Below are positions 1 to 8,413 of a DNA stretch of 64,000 nucleotides, piece by piece. Under the pieces are notes generated by a model that was given only the letters and a program-made list of their open reading frames with translations, searched no databases and was not told the origin of the DNA. Position 1 is the stretch's first letter. Every line of letters starts with the position of its first letter. The translations under genes were made by a program, and so were the position numbers. This DNA is from JAWWPY01 sp963822825 (GTDB lineage: Bacteria > Actinomycetota > Actinomycetes > Streptosporangiales > Streptosporangiaceae): NCBI GenBank assembly GCA_963822825.1, contig CAWGIW010000006.1, positions 62,001 through 126,000 on the forward strand, read 5' to 3'.

Positions 1-241
1 CCGCTCGAATCCGAAGACATACAGCACGGCAGGCCTCCTCAGATAGGCGTGACGCTGGTCTCGCGGGGCACCCGGCCACGCGGGGACGCCGCCGCTGGCA
101 TGCTTCCAGTGTGCGCTAAGCCATCCGGTTCACAATGGCCGCCGCACCACAGCCCGCCGGGCGGCCGGCCGCGCGACGGCACCCCCATCCGGCCGCCCCT
201 GCTGGCTGGGAGCGAAACATGGTAGAAACACACACGTCATC
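1..241. other. Left edge, no gene recognised
   Basis: About 240 bases precede the first clear gene. The only open frames are short, arginine/glycine/proline-rich shadows without family resemblance. This is probably the 5' flank, and promoter region, of the ATP-grasp operon that starts at 242. I see no clear promoter hexamers or hairpin. Confidence 0.4.
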
Positions 242-1834
242 GTGGGTAATGACAACGGAACACAGCACCTTTACGCTGCGTTCGTGGCGGACATCTTCGA
301 TAGTTACCGGCTCGCGGACGCCTGGGATGAGATGTTTTCGCAACCAGGCCAGCCGCGGGTCCCGTATGCCGCACTGCTGGCCGCCCTCCAGCCACTCGAT
401 CCCAGTGAGCTGCGCTTCCGCTCGGACCAGCTGGCCCGGGTCTTCACCGACCGCGGCGTGACGTTCGACTACGCCGGCGAGGAGCGCCCGTTCCCGCTCG
501 ACCTGATCCCCCGGGTCATCGACGCCGTCGAGTGGGATCTGGTCGTGCGGGGCGTCCGGCAGCGGGTTCTTGCCCTGGAGGCTTTTCTCGCCGATGTCTA
601 CGACCGCGGCCAGGTCTTCAGCGATGGGGTCCTCCCGTGGCGGGTCGTGGCCACCTCCCAGCACTTCCACCGTGAGGTGGCCGGCCTGGCCCCGCCGAAC
701 GGAGTCCGCGTCCACGTCGCCGGGATCGACCTGATCAGGGACGAGGCCGGCCGGTTCCGCGTGCTGGAGGACAACGTCCGGATACCGTCCGGGGTCAGCT
801 ACGTCATGGAGAACCGGCTCGCCATGACGCGCACGTTCCCAGCGCTGTTCACCGAGCAGCATGTGCACCCGGTGGACGGCTACCCGGCGCGCCTGCTGTC
901 GGCCCTGCGATCCGCGGCACCGGAGGCGGCCCGGGACCCGGTGGTCGTCGTCCTGACCCCGGGCGTGGGCAACGCCGCGTATTTCGAGCACACCCTGCTG
1001 GCCCGCCTGATGGGTGTGGAACTCGTGGAGGGCCGCGATCTCTTCTGCACGGGCAACCGGGTCTTCATGCACACCACCCAGGGACGCCGGCCCGTCAACG
1101 TGATCTATCGCCGGGTCGGTGACGACTTCCTGGACCCGCTGCACTTCCGGCCGGACTCCGTGATCGGGTGCGCGGGCGTGCTCAACGCCGCCCGCGAAGG
1201 CAACGTGACCATCGCCAACGCGGTCGGCAACGGGGTCGCGGACGACAAGCTCCTCTACACCTACGTCCCGGAGCTGATCAGGTACTACCTCAGCGACGAA
1301 CCGCTGCTGCAGAACGTGGAGTCCTACCGCCTCGATGATCCGGAAGTCCTCGCCTGGGCCCTCGGCCAGCTGGACCGGCTGGTGCTCAAACCGGTGGACG
1401 GAGCGGGCGGCCGGGGCATCGTGATCGGCCCGCAGGCCGACGAGCGGATCCTGGCCGAACTGCATGCCACCGTGGCCGCCGAGCCGCGCGGATGGATCGC
1501 GCAGCGGCCGGTCGCCCTGTCCACCTCGCCCGTGCTCATCGACGAGCGCCTGGCGCCGCGGCACATCGACCTGCGGCCGTTCGCGGTCAACGACGGTGAC
1601 GACGTCTGGCTGCTGCCGGGCGGGCTGACCAGGGTCGCGCTGCCCGAGGGAGAGCTGGTCGTCAACTCCAGCCAGGGCGGCGGGTCCAAGGACACCTGGG
1701 TCCTCGCCCCCGAGGGGCTGCCGGCCCCGGCTGGGCCGCCGCGCTCGGCGGCAGGCGGGACCACCCCCGTTCCCCAGGCCTCGGTGGCTGCCATGGGCCG
1801 GGAGAGCGGGCCGGGCCTGGGCCAGGATCAGTGA
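242..1834 (+). CDS. Circularly permuted ATP-grasp protein (DUF404/DUF407 type)
   Basis: This is a predicted ATP-dependent carboxylate-amine ligase-like protein of the circularly permuted ATP-grasp family. Its substrate is unknown. Family hallmarks are the conserved block around residues 174-192 (LEDNVRIPSGVSYVMENR), the nucleotide-binding lysine segment near residue 380 (LVLKPVDGAGGRG) and the late acidic/arginine stretch (HIDLRPF). The protein is 530 residues, slightly longer than usual because of a Pro/Ala/Gly-rich C-terminal tail. The GTG at 242 was chosen because the homologous sequence begins directly after it. It overlaps the next gene by 4 bases. Operons of ATP-grasp, alpha-E and transglutaminase-like proteins are widespread, and a peptide-modification role is proposed but unproven. 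Family call is firm; biological role is unknown. Confidence 0.9.
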   Translation: MGNDNGTQHLYAAFVADIFDSYRLADAWDEMFSQPGQPRVPYAALLAALQPLDPSELRFRSDQLARVFTDRGVTFDYAGEERPFPLDLIPRVIDAVEWDLVVRGVRQRVLALEAFLADVYDRGQVFSDGVLPWRVVATSQHFHREVAGLAPPNGVRVHVAGIDLIRDEAGRFRVLEDNVRIPSGVSYVMENRLAMTRTFPALFTEQHVHPVDGYPARLLSALRSAAPEAARDPVVVVLTPGVGNAAYFEHTLLARLMGVELVEGRDLFCTGNRVFMHTTQGRRPVNVIYRRVGDDFLDPLHFRPDSVIGCAGVLNAAREGNVTIANAVGNGVADDKLLYTYVPELIRYYLSDEPLLQNVESYRLDDPEVLAWALGQLDRLVLKPVDGAGGRGIVIGPQADERILAELHATVAAEPRGWIAQRPVALSTSPVLIDERLAPRHIDLRPFAVNDGDDVWLLPGGLTRVALPEGELVVNSSQGGGSKDTWVLAPEGLPAPAGPPRSAAGGTTPVPQASVAAMGRESGPGLGQDQ

Positions 1835-2777
1835 CCATCGGCCTGCTCAGCCGGATCGCCGAGACGCTGTTCTGGACCGGCCGATACATCGAGCGAGCCG
1901 ACGACACCGCGCGCATGGTGGACGTCTACGTACATCGCATGCTGGAGGAGCCGCAGGCCGACGAGGACGCGGGCTGCCGCGCCCTGCTGGCGGTGCTGGG
2001 CATACCGACCACCGACGATGACCGGCTGGATATCGGGATGACCCTCTACCAGCTGGCGTACGACCAGAAGAGCCAGAGCGCGATCGCCGGCGCCGTGACG
2101 GCCGCCCGGGACGGCGCGCGCAGCGTGCGTGAAGTGATCTCCGGCGAAATGTGGGAGTGCCTGAACGTGACGGGGCACGGGCTGCCCGGGCAGCAACGGA
2201 CGGCGCAGCGGCTGGGACCCCACATCTACCTCAGGTACATCAGGGAGCGGGCCGCGTTGTTCTTCGGCCTCGCCGAATCCACCATGAGCCATGACGACGC
2301 CTGGCGGTTCCTGATCCTCGGCCGGAGCCTGGAGCGGGCCGACATGACAGCCCGGCTGCTCCTGGCGCGGATGCCAGCCACTCCGTACGAGATCGGCTGG
2401 CCGATGCTGCTCCGCGCGTGCGGCGCCTACGAGTCGTTCATCCGCACCCACAGCTGGACCGACGATTCGCACCAGGTGGCCGAGTTCCTTCTGATGGACC
2501 GTCTCTTCCCGAGATCCGTGGTGTACGCCCTGGCCACCGCCGAGGAAGTGCTGGCCGCGCTAGATCCGGGGGCGCCCCGGTCGGGCATGGGCGACCCGGC
2601 CCGCCGCCCATCGGGCGGCTCCGCGCGCGGCTGGAGTACACCGACCCGCAGCTGCTTCCCGACCAGCTCCCCGAGCTCCTGAGCAGCCTGCAGCGCACCT
2701 GCCAGGAGGCCAGCGAGGCCATCACAGAGCGGTACTTCAAGTACGAGCTGCCCGTCACGTGGGAGCAGGAGGGCTGA
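1831..2777 (+). CDS. Alpha-E domain protein (DUF403), with an apparent 1-base frameshift
   Basis: This all-helical alpha-E (DUF403) protein accompanies the ATP-grasp protein. The N-terminus (LLSRIAETLFWTGRYIERAD) is diagnostic, and a second helical repeat contains RFLILGRSLERADMTARLL. The first frame runs to 2682 but turns into Ser/Arg-rich nonsense after about 2605. The expected continuation (IGRLRARLEYTDPQ...RYFKYELPVTW) is in another frame and stops at 2777, four bases before the next start. One base appears to be missing in the GC-rich stretch at about 2601-2610. With that repaired, the protein is about 315 residues, normal for the family. It sits between its usual partners, so loss of function is unlikely and a sequence error is favoured. 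Confidence 0.85.
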
Positions 2778-2780
2778 AGG

Positions 2781-3623
2781 GTGGGCTGGCGGCTGGAGAT
2801 CGTGCACCGGACCCACGTGATCTATGAGGGCGCGGCGCGCGCGTCCTACAACGAGGCCCGGATGATTCCGCTCACGCTGCCCGCGCAGACCGCGCTGGAG
2901 ACCGGGCTGTGGACGGGAGCGGGGGTGCCGGTCTGGGCTTACCGCGACTACTGGGGCACCATGGTCAGCTCGTTCGACATCCAGGCGCCACACCACGAGC
3001 TCTCGGTGACCGCCCGCTCCGTGGTCGAGACGGGCCTCGCACCCGAACCACTCGTGCCGCTCGGCTGGGCGCAATTGCGCGAGATCGCCGGGGACAGGCG
3101 GCTGGCCGAATACCTGTCGCCCACCCCGCGGACCAACGTTGATCCGGCCCTGACCGCCGCGGCCAAGCTGCGCACCGCCGACGCGGATCCGCCGGAGGCC
3201 GCCGCGGAGATCGCCGGCTGGGTCCGGGACCGGGTCGCGTACGTGCCCGGAGCGACCGAAGTGCAGACCAGTGCGCAGGAGGCGTGGGACAAGGAGCAGG
3301 GTGTCTGCCAGGACATCGCCCACCTCACCGTGGCCCTGCTGCGGGAGGTGGGCCTGCCGGCCCGCTACGTCTCCGGGTACCTGCACCCCTCTCCCGAGGC
3401 TGACCTGGGGGAGACGGTAACCGGGGAGAGCCACGCCTGGGTCGAGTACTGGACCGGGCAATGGGTGGCCGCCGACCCGACCAATCAGGCCCCGGTCAGC
3501 GAGGGCCACGTCGTCGTGGCCAGGGGCCGGGACTACGGCGATGTGCCCCCGCTCAAAGGCATTTACCATGGCGCGCCGAGCAGCACGATGGACGTGACCG
3601 TGGAGCTGACCCGGCGGGCGTGA
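2781..3623 (+). CDS. Transglutaminase-like cysteine protease family protein
   Basis: The protein combines a bacterial transglutaminase N-terminal beta domain (about residues 1-90) with a transglutaminase core. The catalytic triad is readable: Cys176 in GVCQDIAHL, His218 in ESHAWVEY and Asp232 in ADPTNQAP. It has no signal peptide or membrane segment, so it should act in the cytoplasm, as a protease or amide-bond-modifying enzyme. At 280 residues it has the normal length for this group. The GTG at 2781 follows the alpha-E stop by three bases after a GGAGGG-type ribosome site. It is the third gene of the conserved ATP-grasp/alpha-E/transglutaminase operon. Family call is firm; the substrate is not known. 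Confidence 0.9.
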   Translation: MGWRLEIVHRTHVIYEGAARASYNEARMIPLTLPAQTALETGLWTGAGVPVWAYRDYWGTMVSSFDIQAPHHELSVTARSVVETGLAPEPLVPLGWAQLREIAGDRRLAEYLSPTPRTNVDPALTAAAKLRTADADPPEAAAEIAGWVRDRVAYVPGATEVQTSAQEAWDKEQGVCQDIAHLTVALLREVGLPARYVSGYLHPSPEADLGETVTGESHAWVEYWTGQWVAADPTNQAPVSEGHVVVARGRDYGDVPPLKGIYHGAPSSTMDVTVELTRRA

Positions 3624-3712
3624 CGCCGGCGGGCGTGAGGCCGGCCCGGCGTCAGCCTTGGCTGGCCCGGCTCGCGTACCCTGGAAAATGACCTGGCCCA
3701 CCCGCACCCTGG

Positions 3713-3754
3713 CCCACCTGGGCGACCCCACCTGGGCGACCCCACCTGGGCGAC
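3713..3754. repeat. Three perfect 14-bp tandem copies (cccacctgggcgac)
   Basis: Units lie at 3713-3726, 3727-3740 and 3741-3754, with a degenerate fourth copy near 3760. The array lies between the transglutaminase stop and the next start at 3782. It is probably a small noncoding minisatellite, and no regulatory role is evident. Confidence 0.9.
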
Positions 3755-3781
3755 ACTGTCCCACCTGAGCGGCGGAATACC

Positions 3782-4219
3782 ATGGCTTTCCTGCTCATTG
3801 CGGCGATAGTCGCCGCGATGATCCTGCTGTACGTCACCGATCGAGCCTTCAAGGCGCTGTCCCGGGGCCGCCGGTACCGCCTCATGAGCGAGCGATTGGA
3901 CGCCGCCGCGGCGAAATCCGAGGCCGAGCAGGAGCAGCGGGTGACCGCTGCGGCGGTGAGCACCGAACTCACCTCGGTGATGCCGGCCATCAACCGGCCG
4001 CCGCTGACGCTCCCCGGCGTCACCAGGCCCGGGCGCGACGCCACCGGCGACCGCGAAGCCGAGCCGGACCGCGAAGTCGGCCCGGACCGCGAAGTCGGCC
4101 CGGACCGCGAAGCCGGCCCGGACCGCGAAGCCGGCCCGGACCGCGAAGGCCGGCCCGGACCGCGAAGCCGGCCCGGACCGCGCCGGCCCGGACCGCGAAG
4201 CCAGCCCAGCCCCCGCTGA
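3782..4219 (+). CDS. Small membrane protein with charged Pro/Asp/Arg repeat tail
   Basis: No family is recognised. Residues 1-18 (MAFLLIAAIVAAMILLYV) form one hydrophobic helix. A basic, cytoplasmic-looking helix follows (about 20-55), then a spacer and a tail of six-residue repeats of the type DREVGP/DREAGP. The tail is coded by an 18-bp minisatellite. After five in-frame units an extra base shifts the array, so the last part reads as Gly/Pro/Arg (GRPGPRSRP). Either the tail is naturally variable or one base is wrong. The N-terminal anchor and the position right after the transglutaminase operon suggest a real gene. The ATG at 3782 sits just downstream of a 14-bp repeat array. Function unknown. 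Confidence 0.6.
   Translation: MAFLLIAAIVAAMILLYVTDRAFKALSRGRRYRLMSERLDAAAAKSEAEQEQRVTAAAVSTELTSVMPAINRPPLTLPGVTRPGRDATGDREAEPDREVGPDREVGPDREAGPDREAGPDREGRPGPRSRPGPRRPGPRSQPSPR
4051..4210. repeat. 18-bp minisatellite, about nine units
   Basis: Units of the form ccgcgaagtcggcccgga run from 4051. Five are exact 18-mers. The unit at 4141-4159 has 19 bases, the unit at 4178-4192 has 15, and the last ends at 4210. They code the repeat tail of the small membrane protein. The single 19-base unit changes the reading frame of the tail, as expected for slippage or for an indel error. Confidence 0.9.
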
Positions 4220-4452
4220 CCAGGCCTTCCCAGTCCGCGGGCCCAATCCGCGGGCCAGGTCGGCGCGAGCCTGCATGTACGACCACCATGTATAATAACT
4301 CCGGACCATAAGCCCACTGCCTTTGGGCCCATTCCGCGCTGCGCATCCCGGGGCGTAAGGTGGGATGCCCGCTAAACTGATTAGGACGACGCTGGGCAGA
4401 TTTATTGTCCCTGCGTCGTCTTATCCTTACCCGGTGATCAAGGCGGGCTTTC
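4220..4452. other. Intergenic region with AT-richer segment
   Basis: This region separates the small membrane protein gene from the CHAD gene. It holds an unusually AT-rich stretch near 4270-4310 (tgtataataactccgg), a candidate promoter, and the strong hairpin at 4383-4422. No open frame resembles a protein. Confidence 0.4.
4383..4422. promoter_or_regulatory. Strong inverted repeat in the CHAD gene leader
   Basis: The arms aggacgacgc (4383-4392) and gcgtcgtctt (4413-4422) pair over ten bases with one G-T wobble. Inside, ggg (4394-4396) can pair with ccc (4409-4411) after a one-by-one mismatch. It lies 30 bases before the CHAD start. There is no long T tract, so it may be a regulatory leader structure or operator rather than a classical terminator. 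Confidence 0.5.
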
Positions 4453-6015
4453 GTGGTTCAAGCGTTTTCCTACGAGTTTGTGCTGGCTGGCGACGACGAT
4501 GATCAGCCAGTGAGCAATGGCTTGCTGGAGGCAATGGCGCCGCGGTTCCGCTGGCTGCCCGGGGGGAAGCCCTGCAGCATCCGCCGGACCTGGCTGGATA
4601 CCTTCGACTGGCGGCTGCACCGGGCTGGCCTCACGCTGGAGCACACCACCGGCGCCGGGCCCGGCGAACTGACCCTGACGGGCCCGGACGGGGAGCGGAT
4701 CGTGGCCCGCCCGGGTCGGCTGACCTGGCCTGCCGTGGCGGACTCACTGCCGGACGGGCCCTTGCGGGCACGATTGCGCGCGGTGACTGGGGTCCGGGCG
4801 CTGCTGCCGGCCGCGCGCGGCGCGAGCACCGTGCGGCACCCGAGGGTGCTGAACGCCGACGACAAGACGGTCGCCTGGGTCACCCTGGATCGACTGTCGG
4901 TGAGCTATCCGGCGACCGCGGATCTGCCGTCCCGGCTGAGCGTGACCGCGGTCCGTGGTTACCAGGCCCAGGCCGAGCGCGTGGCCCAGATCCTGGCGGG
5001 CGCCACTGGTATCGAACCCAGAGGCCTGTCCCCGCTGGACTCCGCGCTGGCCGCGGCGGGCCGACGGGCGGGCGATTACACGGGCCAAATGGACGTGCGG
5101 CTGACTCAGGGAATGACCTCCCGCGCCGCGGTCACGGCGATACTGCTGCATTTGCTTGGCACCCTGGAGGCCAACGTGGCTGGCACGATCCGCGATGTGG
5201 ACACCGAATTCCTGCACGATCTGCGGGTCGCGGTCCGCCGCACCCGGTCCGTGCTGAAACTGGTGGGCCATGTCTTGTCGGCCGGGCTCGCCCAGAAGTT
5301 CCTGCCCGAGTTCAAATGGCTGGGCGATCTGACCACGCCCACCCGGGACCTCGACGTCTACCTGCTGAAATACCCGGAGATCGCGGCCGGGCTGGTGGCC
5401 GCCACACCTGAGGAACTGCGGCCGTTCCACGCCCACCTGACCCGCAGCCGCGCCGCGGAGCGGCGCCGGCTGGTACGGGGCCTCCGCTCGTCGCGCTTCG
5501 CCCGCCTGACCGGCGAGTGGCGGGCCGCGCTGGAGGGCCTGCCCGCCACGCCAGGAGGTCCGCCGGTCGCGGACCTGGCCGCGGGGCGTATCCGCCGGGC
5601 GCACCAGCGGGTGCTGCGGCAAGGCCGCGCCATTACCGCGAGCTCTCCCGCCGAGAACCTGCACGACCTTCGGAAACGATGCAAAGAGCTACGCTACCTG
5701 CTGGAGTCCTTTATGTCCCTGCACGATCCGGCCATTCACGAGCGGGCGGTCAAGGAACTGAAAGGATTGCAGGACTGTCTTGGGGAGTTCCAGGATTGCG
5801 AGGTCCAGCAGCATGAAATCCGGATGTTCGCCGCGCAGATGATGAGCGATCCCAAAGTGCCGGCCACGGCCCTGCTGGCGATGGGGGAACTCGCCGGACG
5901 GGTGGGCCTGCGGGAGCGGGACGCCCGCGGGAAGTTCGCCGGGCGGTTCCGTGAGTTCGCCAGCACCGGAGCCCAGCTACGGTTCCGCGCCCTCACGATG
6001 GCCACCCCCACATGA
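4453..6015 (+). CDS. CYTH-like/CHAD domain protein (polyphosphate-associated)
   Basis: The C-terminal half is a CHAD domain. Its two histidine/arginine helices are plain: HDLRVAVRRTRS at residues 255-266 and LHDLRKRCKELRYL at 403-416. CHAD domains bind polyphosphate through these basic residues and can target proteins to polyphosphate granules. The first 200 residues resemble a divergent CYTH/triphosphate-tunnel domain (TWLDTFDWRLHRAGLTLEHT). However, the usual N-terminal ExExK signature is not evident, so phosphatase activity is doubtful. At 520 residues the length is typical. The GTG at 4453 is used because no better start exists before the homologous part. The gene overlaps the ParA-type gene by four bases (atga), suggesting coupled translation and a joint role. 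Confidence 0.9.
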   Translation: MVQAFSYEFVLAGDDDDQPVSNGLLEAMAPRFRWLPGGKPCSIRRTWLDTFDWRLHRAGLTLEHTTGAGPGELTLTGPDGERIVARPGRLTWPAVADSLPDGPLRARLRAVTGVRALLPAARGASTVRHPRVLNADDKTVAWVTLDRLSVSYPATADLPSRLSVTAVRGYQAQAERVAQILAGATGIEPRGLSPLDSALAAAGRRAGDYTGQMDVRLTQGMTSRAAVTAILLHLLGTLEANVAGTIRDVDTEFLHDLRVAVRRTRSVLKLVGHVLSAGLAQKFLPEFKWLGDLTTPTRDLDVYLLKYPEIAAGLVAATPEELRPFHAHLTRSRAAERRRLVRGLRSSRFARLTGEWRAALEGLPATPGGPPVADLAAGRIRRAHQRVLRQGRAITASSPAENLHDLRKRCKELRYLLESFMSLHDPAIHERAVKELKGLQDCLGEFQDCEVQQHEIRMFAAQMMSDPKVPATALLAMGELAGRVGLRERDARGKFAGRFREFASTGAQLRFRALTMATPT

Positions 6016-6755
6016 AGATCTTCGCTACGTACAACATCAAGGGCGGAGTGGGCAAGACGTCCACCGCGGTGAACCTAAGCCATCTGGGCGCCCGCGACGG
6101 CCTGCGCGTCCTGCTCTGGGACCTCGACCCGCAGGCCGCGGCGAGCTACGTGTTCCGCATCAAGCCCCGGGTCAAGGGCGGCGGCAAAGGTCTCATCAAA
6201 GGCAGCCGGGAGATGGACGACGCGGTCAAGGGCACCGACTTCGAGGGCCTGGACCTCATTCCCGCCGATTTCACCTACCGCAACCTCGACTTGATGCTGG
6301 ACGCCACCAAGAACCCCACCCGCAGGCTGGCCCGCCTGCTGGACCCGCTCGCGGCCGAGTATGACGTGATCTTCCTCGACTGCCCGCCGAGCATCTCGCT
6401 GCTGTCCGAGAGCGTCCTGCATGCCGCCGACACCCTGCTGGTTCCGCTCATTCCGACCACCCTGTCGGTGCGCACCCTCGACCAGCTCACCGAGTTCATC
6501 GCGGGGTTCAACGGGCACCGCCCCAGCATCCTGGCCTTCTTCTCCATGCTCGATCGCCGCAAGCGCCTGCATCTGGAGATCGCCGAGCGGCTGCCGATCG
6601 AGCGCACCGACGTCGCCGCCGCGGTGATCCCGGCTCTGTCGCTGATCGAGCGGATGGCGCTGGAGCGCGCCCCGGTGACCGCGTTCGCACCGCGCAGCCG
6701 GGCGGCGCAGTGCTACGCCGCGCTCTGGGACGAGGTGCAGGCGCGCTTTCTCTGA
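6012..6755 (+). CDS. ParA/Soj-type ATPase
   Basis: This is a MinD/ParA-superfamily P-loop ATPase. The deviant Walker A KGGVGKT is at residues 10-16, with the signature lysine at 10. The switch/Walker A' segment LLWDLDPQAAAS is at residues 34-45 and the Walker B-like LDCPPS is near residue 125. At 247 residues it has the length of single-domain ParA proteins. No ParB gene or parS-like site is visible beside it, so it is unlikely to be the chromosome-partition ParA. It starts inside the stop codon of the CHAD gene. Because orphan ParA proteins commonly position cytoplasmic cargo, a role in placing polyphosphate granules or a CHAD-bound complex is a reasonable inference, not shown. Confidence 0.9.
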   Translation: MKIFATYNIKGGVGKTSTAVNLSHLGARDGLRVLLWDLDPQAAASYVFRIKPRVKGGGKGLIKGSREMDDAVKGTDFEGLDLIPADFTYRNLDLMLDATKNPTRRLARLLDPLAAEYDVIFLDCPPSISLLSESVLHAADTLLVPLIPTTLSVRTLDQLTEFIAGFNGHRPSILAFFSMLDRRKRLHLEIAERLPIERTDVAAAVIPALSLIERMALERAPVTAFAPRSRAAQCYAALWDEVQARFL

Positions 6756-6762
6756 GCGGGCG

Positions 6763-7782
6763 TCAGCCGAGCCCGCGGATGAAGTCGATCATGGCCGCGC
6801 TGACCTCCCCCGGCCTCTCCTGCTGAGTCCAGTGACCACAGCCTGGGAGCAGGATGGCGTCGCGCAGCCGCGGGACGGCCCGGCGCATCCGGGCCACCAG
6901 CTCACCCGGCCCCGGCTGGCTGACGACGAAATCGCGGTCCCCCGCGACAAACAGAGCTGGCACGGTCACGGGAGCATGGTGCCATGGGGCGGTGAGTTCC
7001 CAGTTCCGGTCCAGGTTGCGGTACCAGTTCAGCGGGCCGGTGAATCCCGTGCCCTCGAACTCCGCGGTGAACGCGCCGATGTCGCTCTCACTCAGCCAGC
7101 CGGGCAGCACGCCGGGGTCGGGGCACACATCCAGGAAACCGGCGCCGGGCGGGACGACGGGCACCAGCGGGGGGGCCGCGCCGGACGCGGCGTAAAGCAC
7201 CTTACGGAACGTGGCGGGAACGTCGCGGGCCAATTCCTCGTCGGCTCTCCCCGGCTCCTGGAAGTAGACCATGTAGAAGCCGTCGCCCAGCAGGCTGCGC
7301 AGGACCGTCAGCGGCGGGGTGCTCCCGCGCGGCCGGTACGGGACGCTCAGCGCGATCACGCCGCGTACCCGGTCTGGCCGCAGCAGGGCCGCGTGCCACG
7401 CCACGGGTGCCCCCCAGTCATGGCCCGCGACGACGGCCGACTCCTCGCCGAGCACGTCCAGCAAGGCCATCACGTCGCCGGTCAGGTGCAGGATGCTGTA
7501 GGCGCCGACGGCCTGCGGACGATCTGTCCGGCCATATCCGCGCTGGTCAGGAGCTACTGCGTGAAATCCCGCCGCCGCCAGCGAGGCCAGCTGGTGCCGC
7601 CACGAGTACCAGCATTCCGGGAACCCGTGCAGCAGCAGGACCAGGGGGCCGGTTCCCGCCTCGGCGATGTGCATCCGCAGTCCGCGGGCATCGACCTCAC
7701 GATGCCGGATTCCGGCCAGCTCGTCGGGCACGAAGTGGCTCCTTCCGCGCGCACACGGTGACTCATGCCGGACGATAGCCAA
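6763..7782 (-). CDS. Alpha/beta hydrolase, epoxide-hydrolase type
   Basis: This is an alpha/beta-fold hydrolase with the features of soluble epoxide hydrolases. They are the oxyanion motif HGFP (residues 52-55), the nucleophile elbow GHDWGA with Asp122, a cap domain with a conserved tyrosine/tryptophan block (LNWYRNLDRNW), the acid in GDRDFV and the base His in GCGHWTQQERP. The aspartate nucleophile favours epoxide hydrolase over esterase. At 339 residues it is normal in length. It converges with the ParA gene, with seven bases between stops, and diverges from the unknown gene at 7891. The ATG at 7782 is accepted, though an internal start would also preserve the domain. Substrate unknown. Confidence 0.88.
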   Translation of the reverse strand: MAIVRHESPCARGRSHFVPDELAGIRHREVDARGLRMHIAEAGTGPLVLLLHGFPECWYSWRHQLASLAAAGFHAVAPDQRGYGRTDRPQAVGAYSILHLTGDVMALLDVLGEESAVVAGHDWGAPVAWHAALLRPDRVRGVIALSVPYRPRGSTPPLTVLRSLLGDGFYMVYFQEPGRADEELARDVPATFRKVLYAASGAAPPLVPVVPPGAGFLDVCPDPGVLPGWLSESDIGAFTAEFEGTGFTGPLNWYRNLDRNWELTAPWHHAPVTVPALFVAGDRDFVVSQPGPGELVARMRRAVPRLRDAILLPGCGHWTQQERPGEVSAAMIDFIRGLG

Positions 7783-7890
7783 CCAGGCACGGATAGTGAC
7801 ATGGCACTTTGTCGCTGATTGCTGGCCTGTCAGCGTTCGCCACGGAGCATGCTAGTGGTCACAGACGCGTCGTGGGCTGAGGGGTGCCAT

Positions 7891-8394
7891 GTGAGCCGAA
7901 GGCTGGTCCGGCTGGAGATGCCGGTCTTCCCGGACAGAAGAATGTTCCGGGTACATGACTCGAAGGTCAACCCCGATGCGCCGGGAGGCCCGCTGGCGCC
8001 GGTCGGGACGCTGGTCAGCGTGAACCGCGAGCAGGTGTGGGTGGGAAGCCTTCAGGAGCACATAGGCGTCCAGGTCACCATCGAGGAATGGGATACCGCC
8101 CCGCCCGCGTTCGGCGACGAGTGGGAGGACGAGGCCAAAGGCACCGTCTACCTCCGTGGCCAGCTGAGCGTGGACATGGGGCTGGCTGGCCGCGCGGTGG
8201 AGAACCTGCGGCTGGCCGGCGGTGTGGGTGACTACGTGGTCCGCGTCTACGCGCGCAACCGCCGCGAGGTCATGCGGCTCTACGACGAGATGTTCGAGCG
8301 CGGGGTCAACCCGCTGAGCGATGAGTTCCAGCAGGCACGGAAAAACCTGGAGGGCCTGGAGCAGTACCTGCTGCAGCTCTGGCGGGAGTACTGA
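7891..8394 (+). CDS. Conserved hypothetical protein
   Basis: I do not recognise the family. The product is about 167 residues and soluble, with a beta-rich first half and a helical C-terminus (YARNRREVMRLYDEMFERGV, then LEGLEQYLLQLWREY). There is no signal peptide or membrane segment. An upstream in-frame start exists at 7819. GTG 7891 is preferred because a GAGGGG ribosome site lies just upstream and the protein-like composition starts there. It diverges from the epoxide-hydrolase gene and converges with the DUF3040 gene. Codon use and third-position GC are as in neighbouring genes, so it is a real gene of unknown role. Confidence 0.65.
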   Translation: MSRRLVRLEMPVFPDRRMFRVHDSKVNPDAPGGPLAPVGTLVSVNREQVWVGSLQEHIGVQVTIEEWDTAPPAFGDEWEDEAKGTVYLRGQLSVDMGLAGRAVENLRLAGGVGDYVVRVYARNRREVMRLYDEMFERGVNPLSDEFQQARKNLEGLEQYLLQLWREY

Positions 8395-8413
8395 CGTCTT
8401 TACTGGCCCGTCT

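Noticed and set aside
116..1564. Long antisense open frame opposite the ATP-grasp gene
   Set aside because: Mirror frame caused by high third-position GC. Composition is Arg/Gly/Val/His/Gln-rich with no family motif; the plus-strand gene is clear.
4051..4210. Possible CRISPR array
   Set aside because: Units are 18 bp, contiguous and without spacers; it is a coding minisatellite.
6012..6755. Chromosome-partition ParA
   Set aside because: No ParB gene, parS sites, or gidB/rnpA-type context; treated as an orphan ParA.
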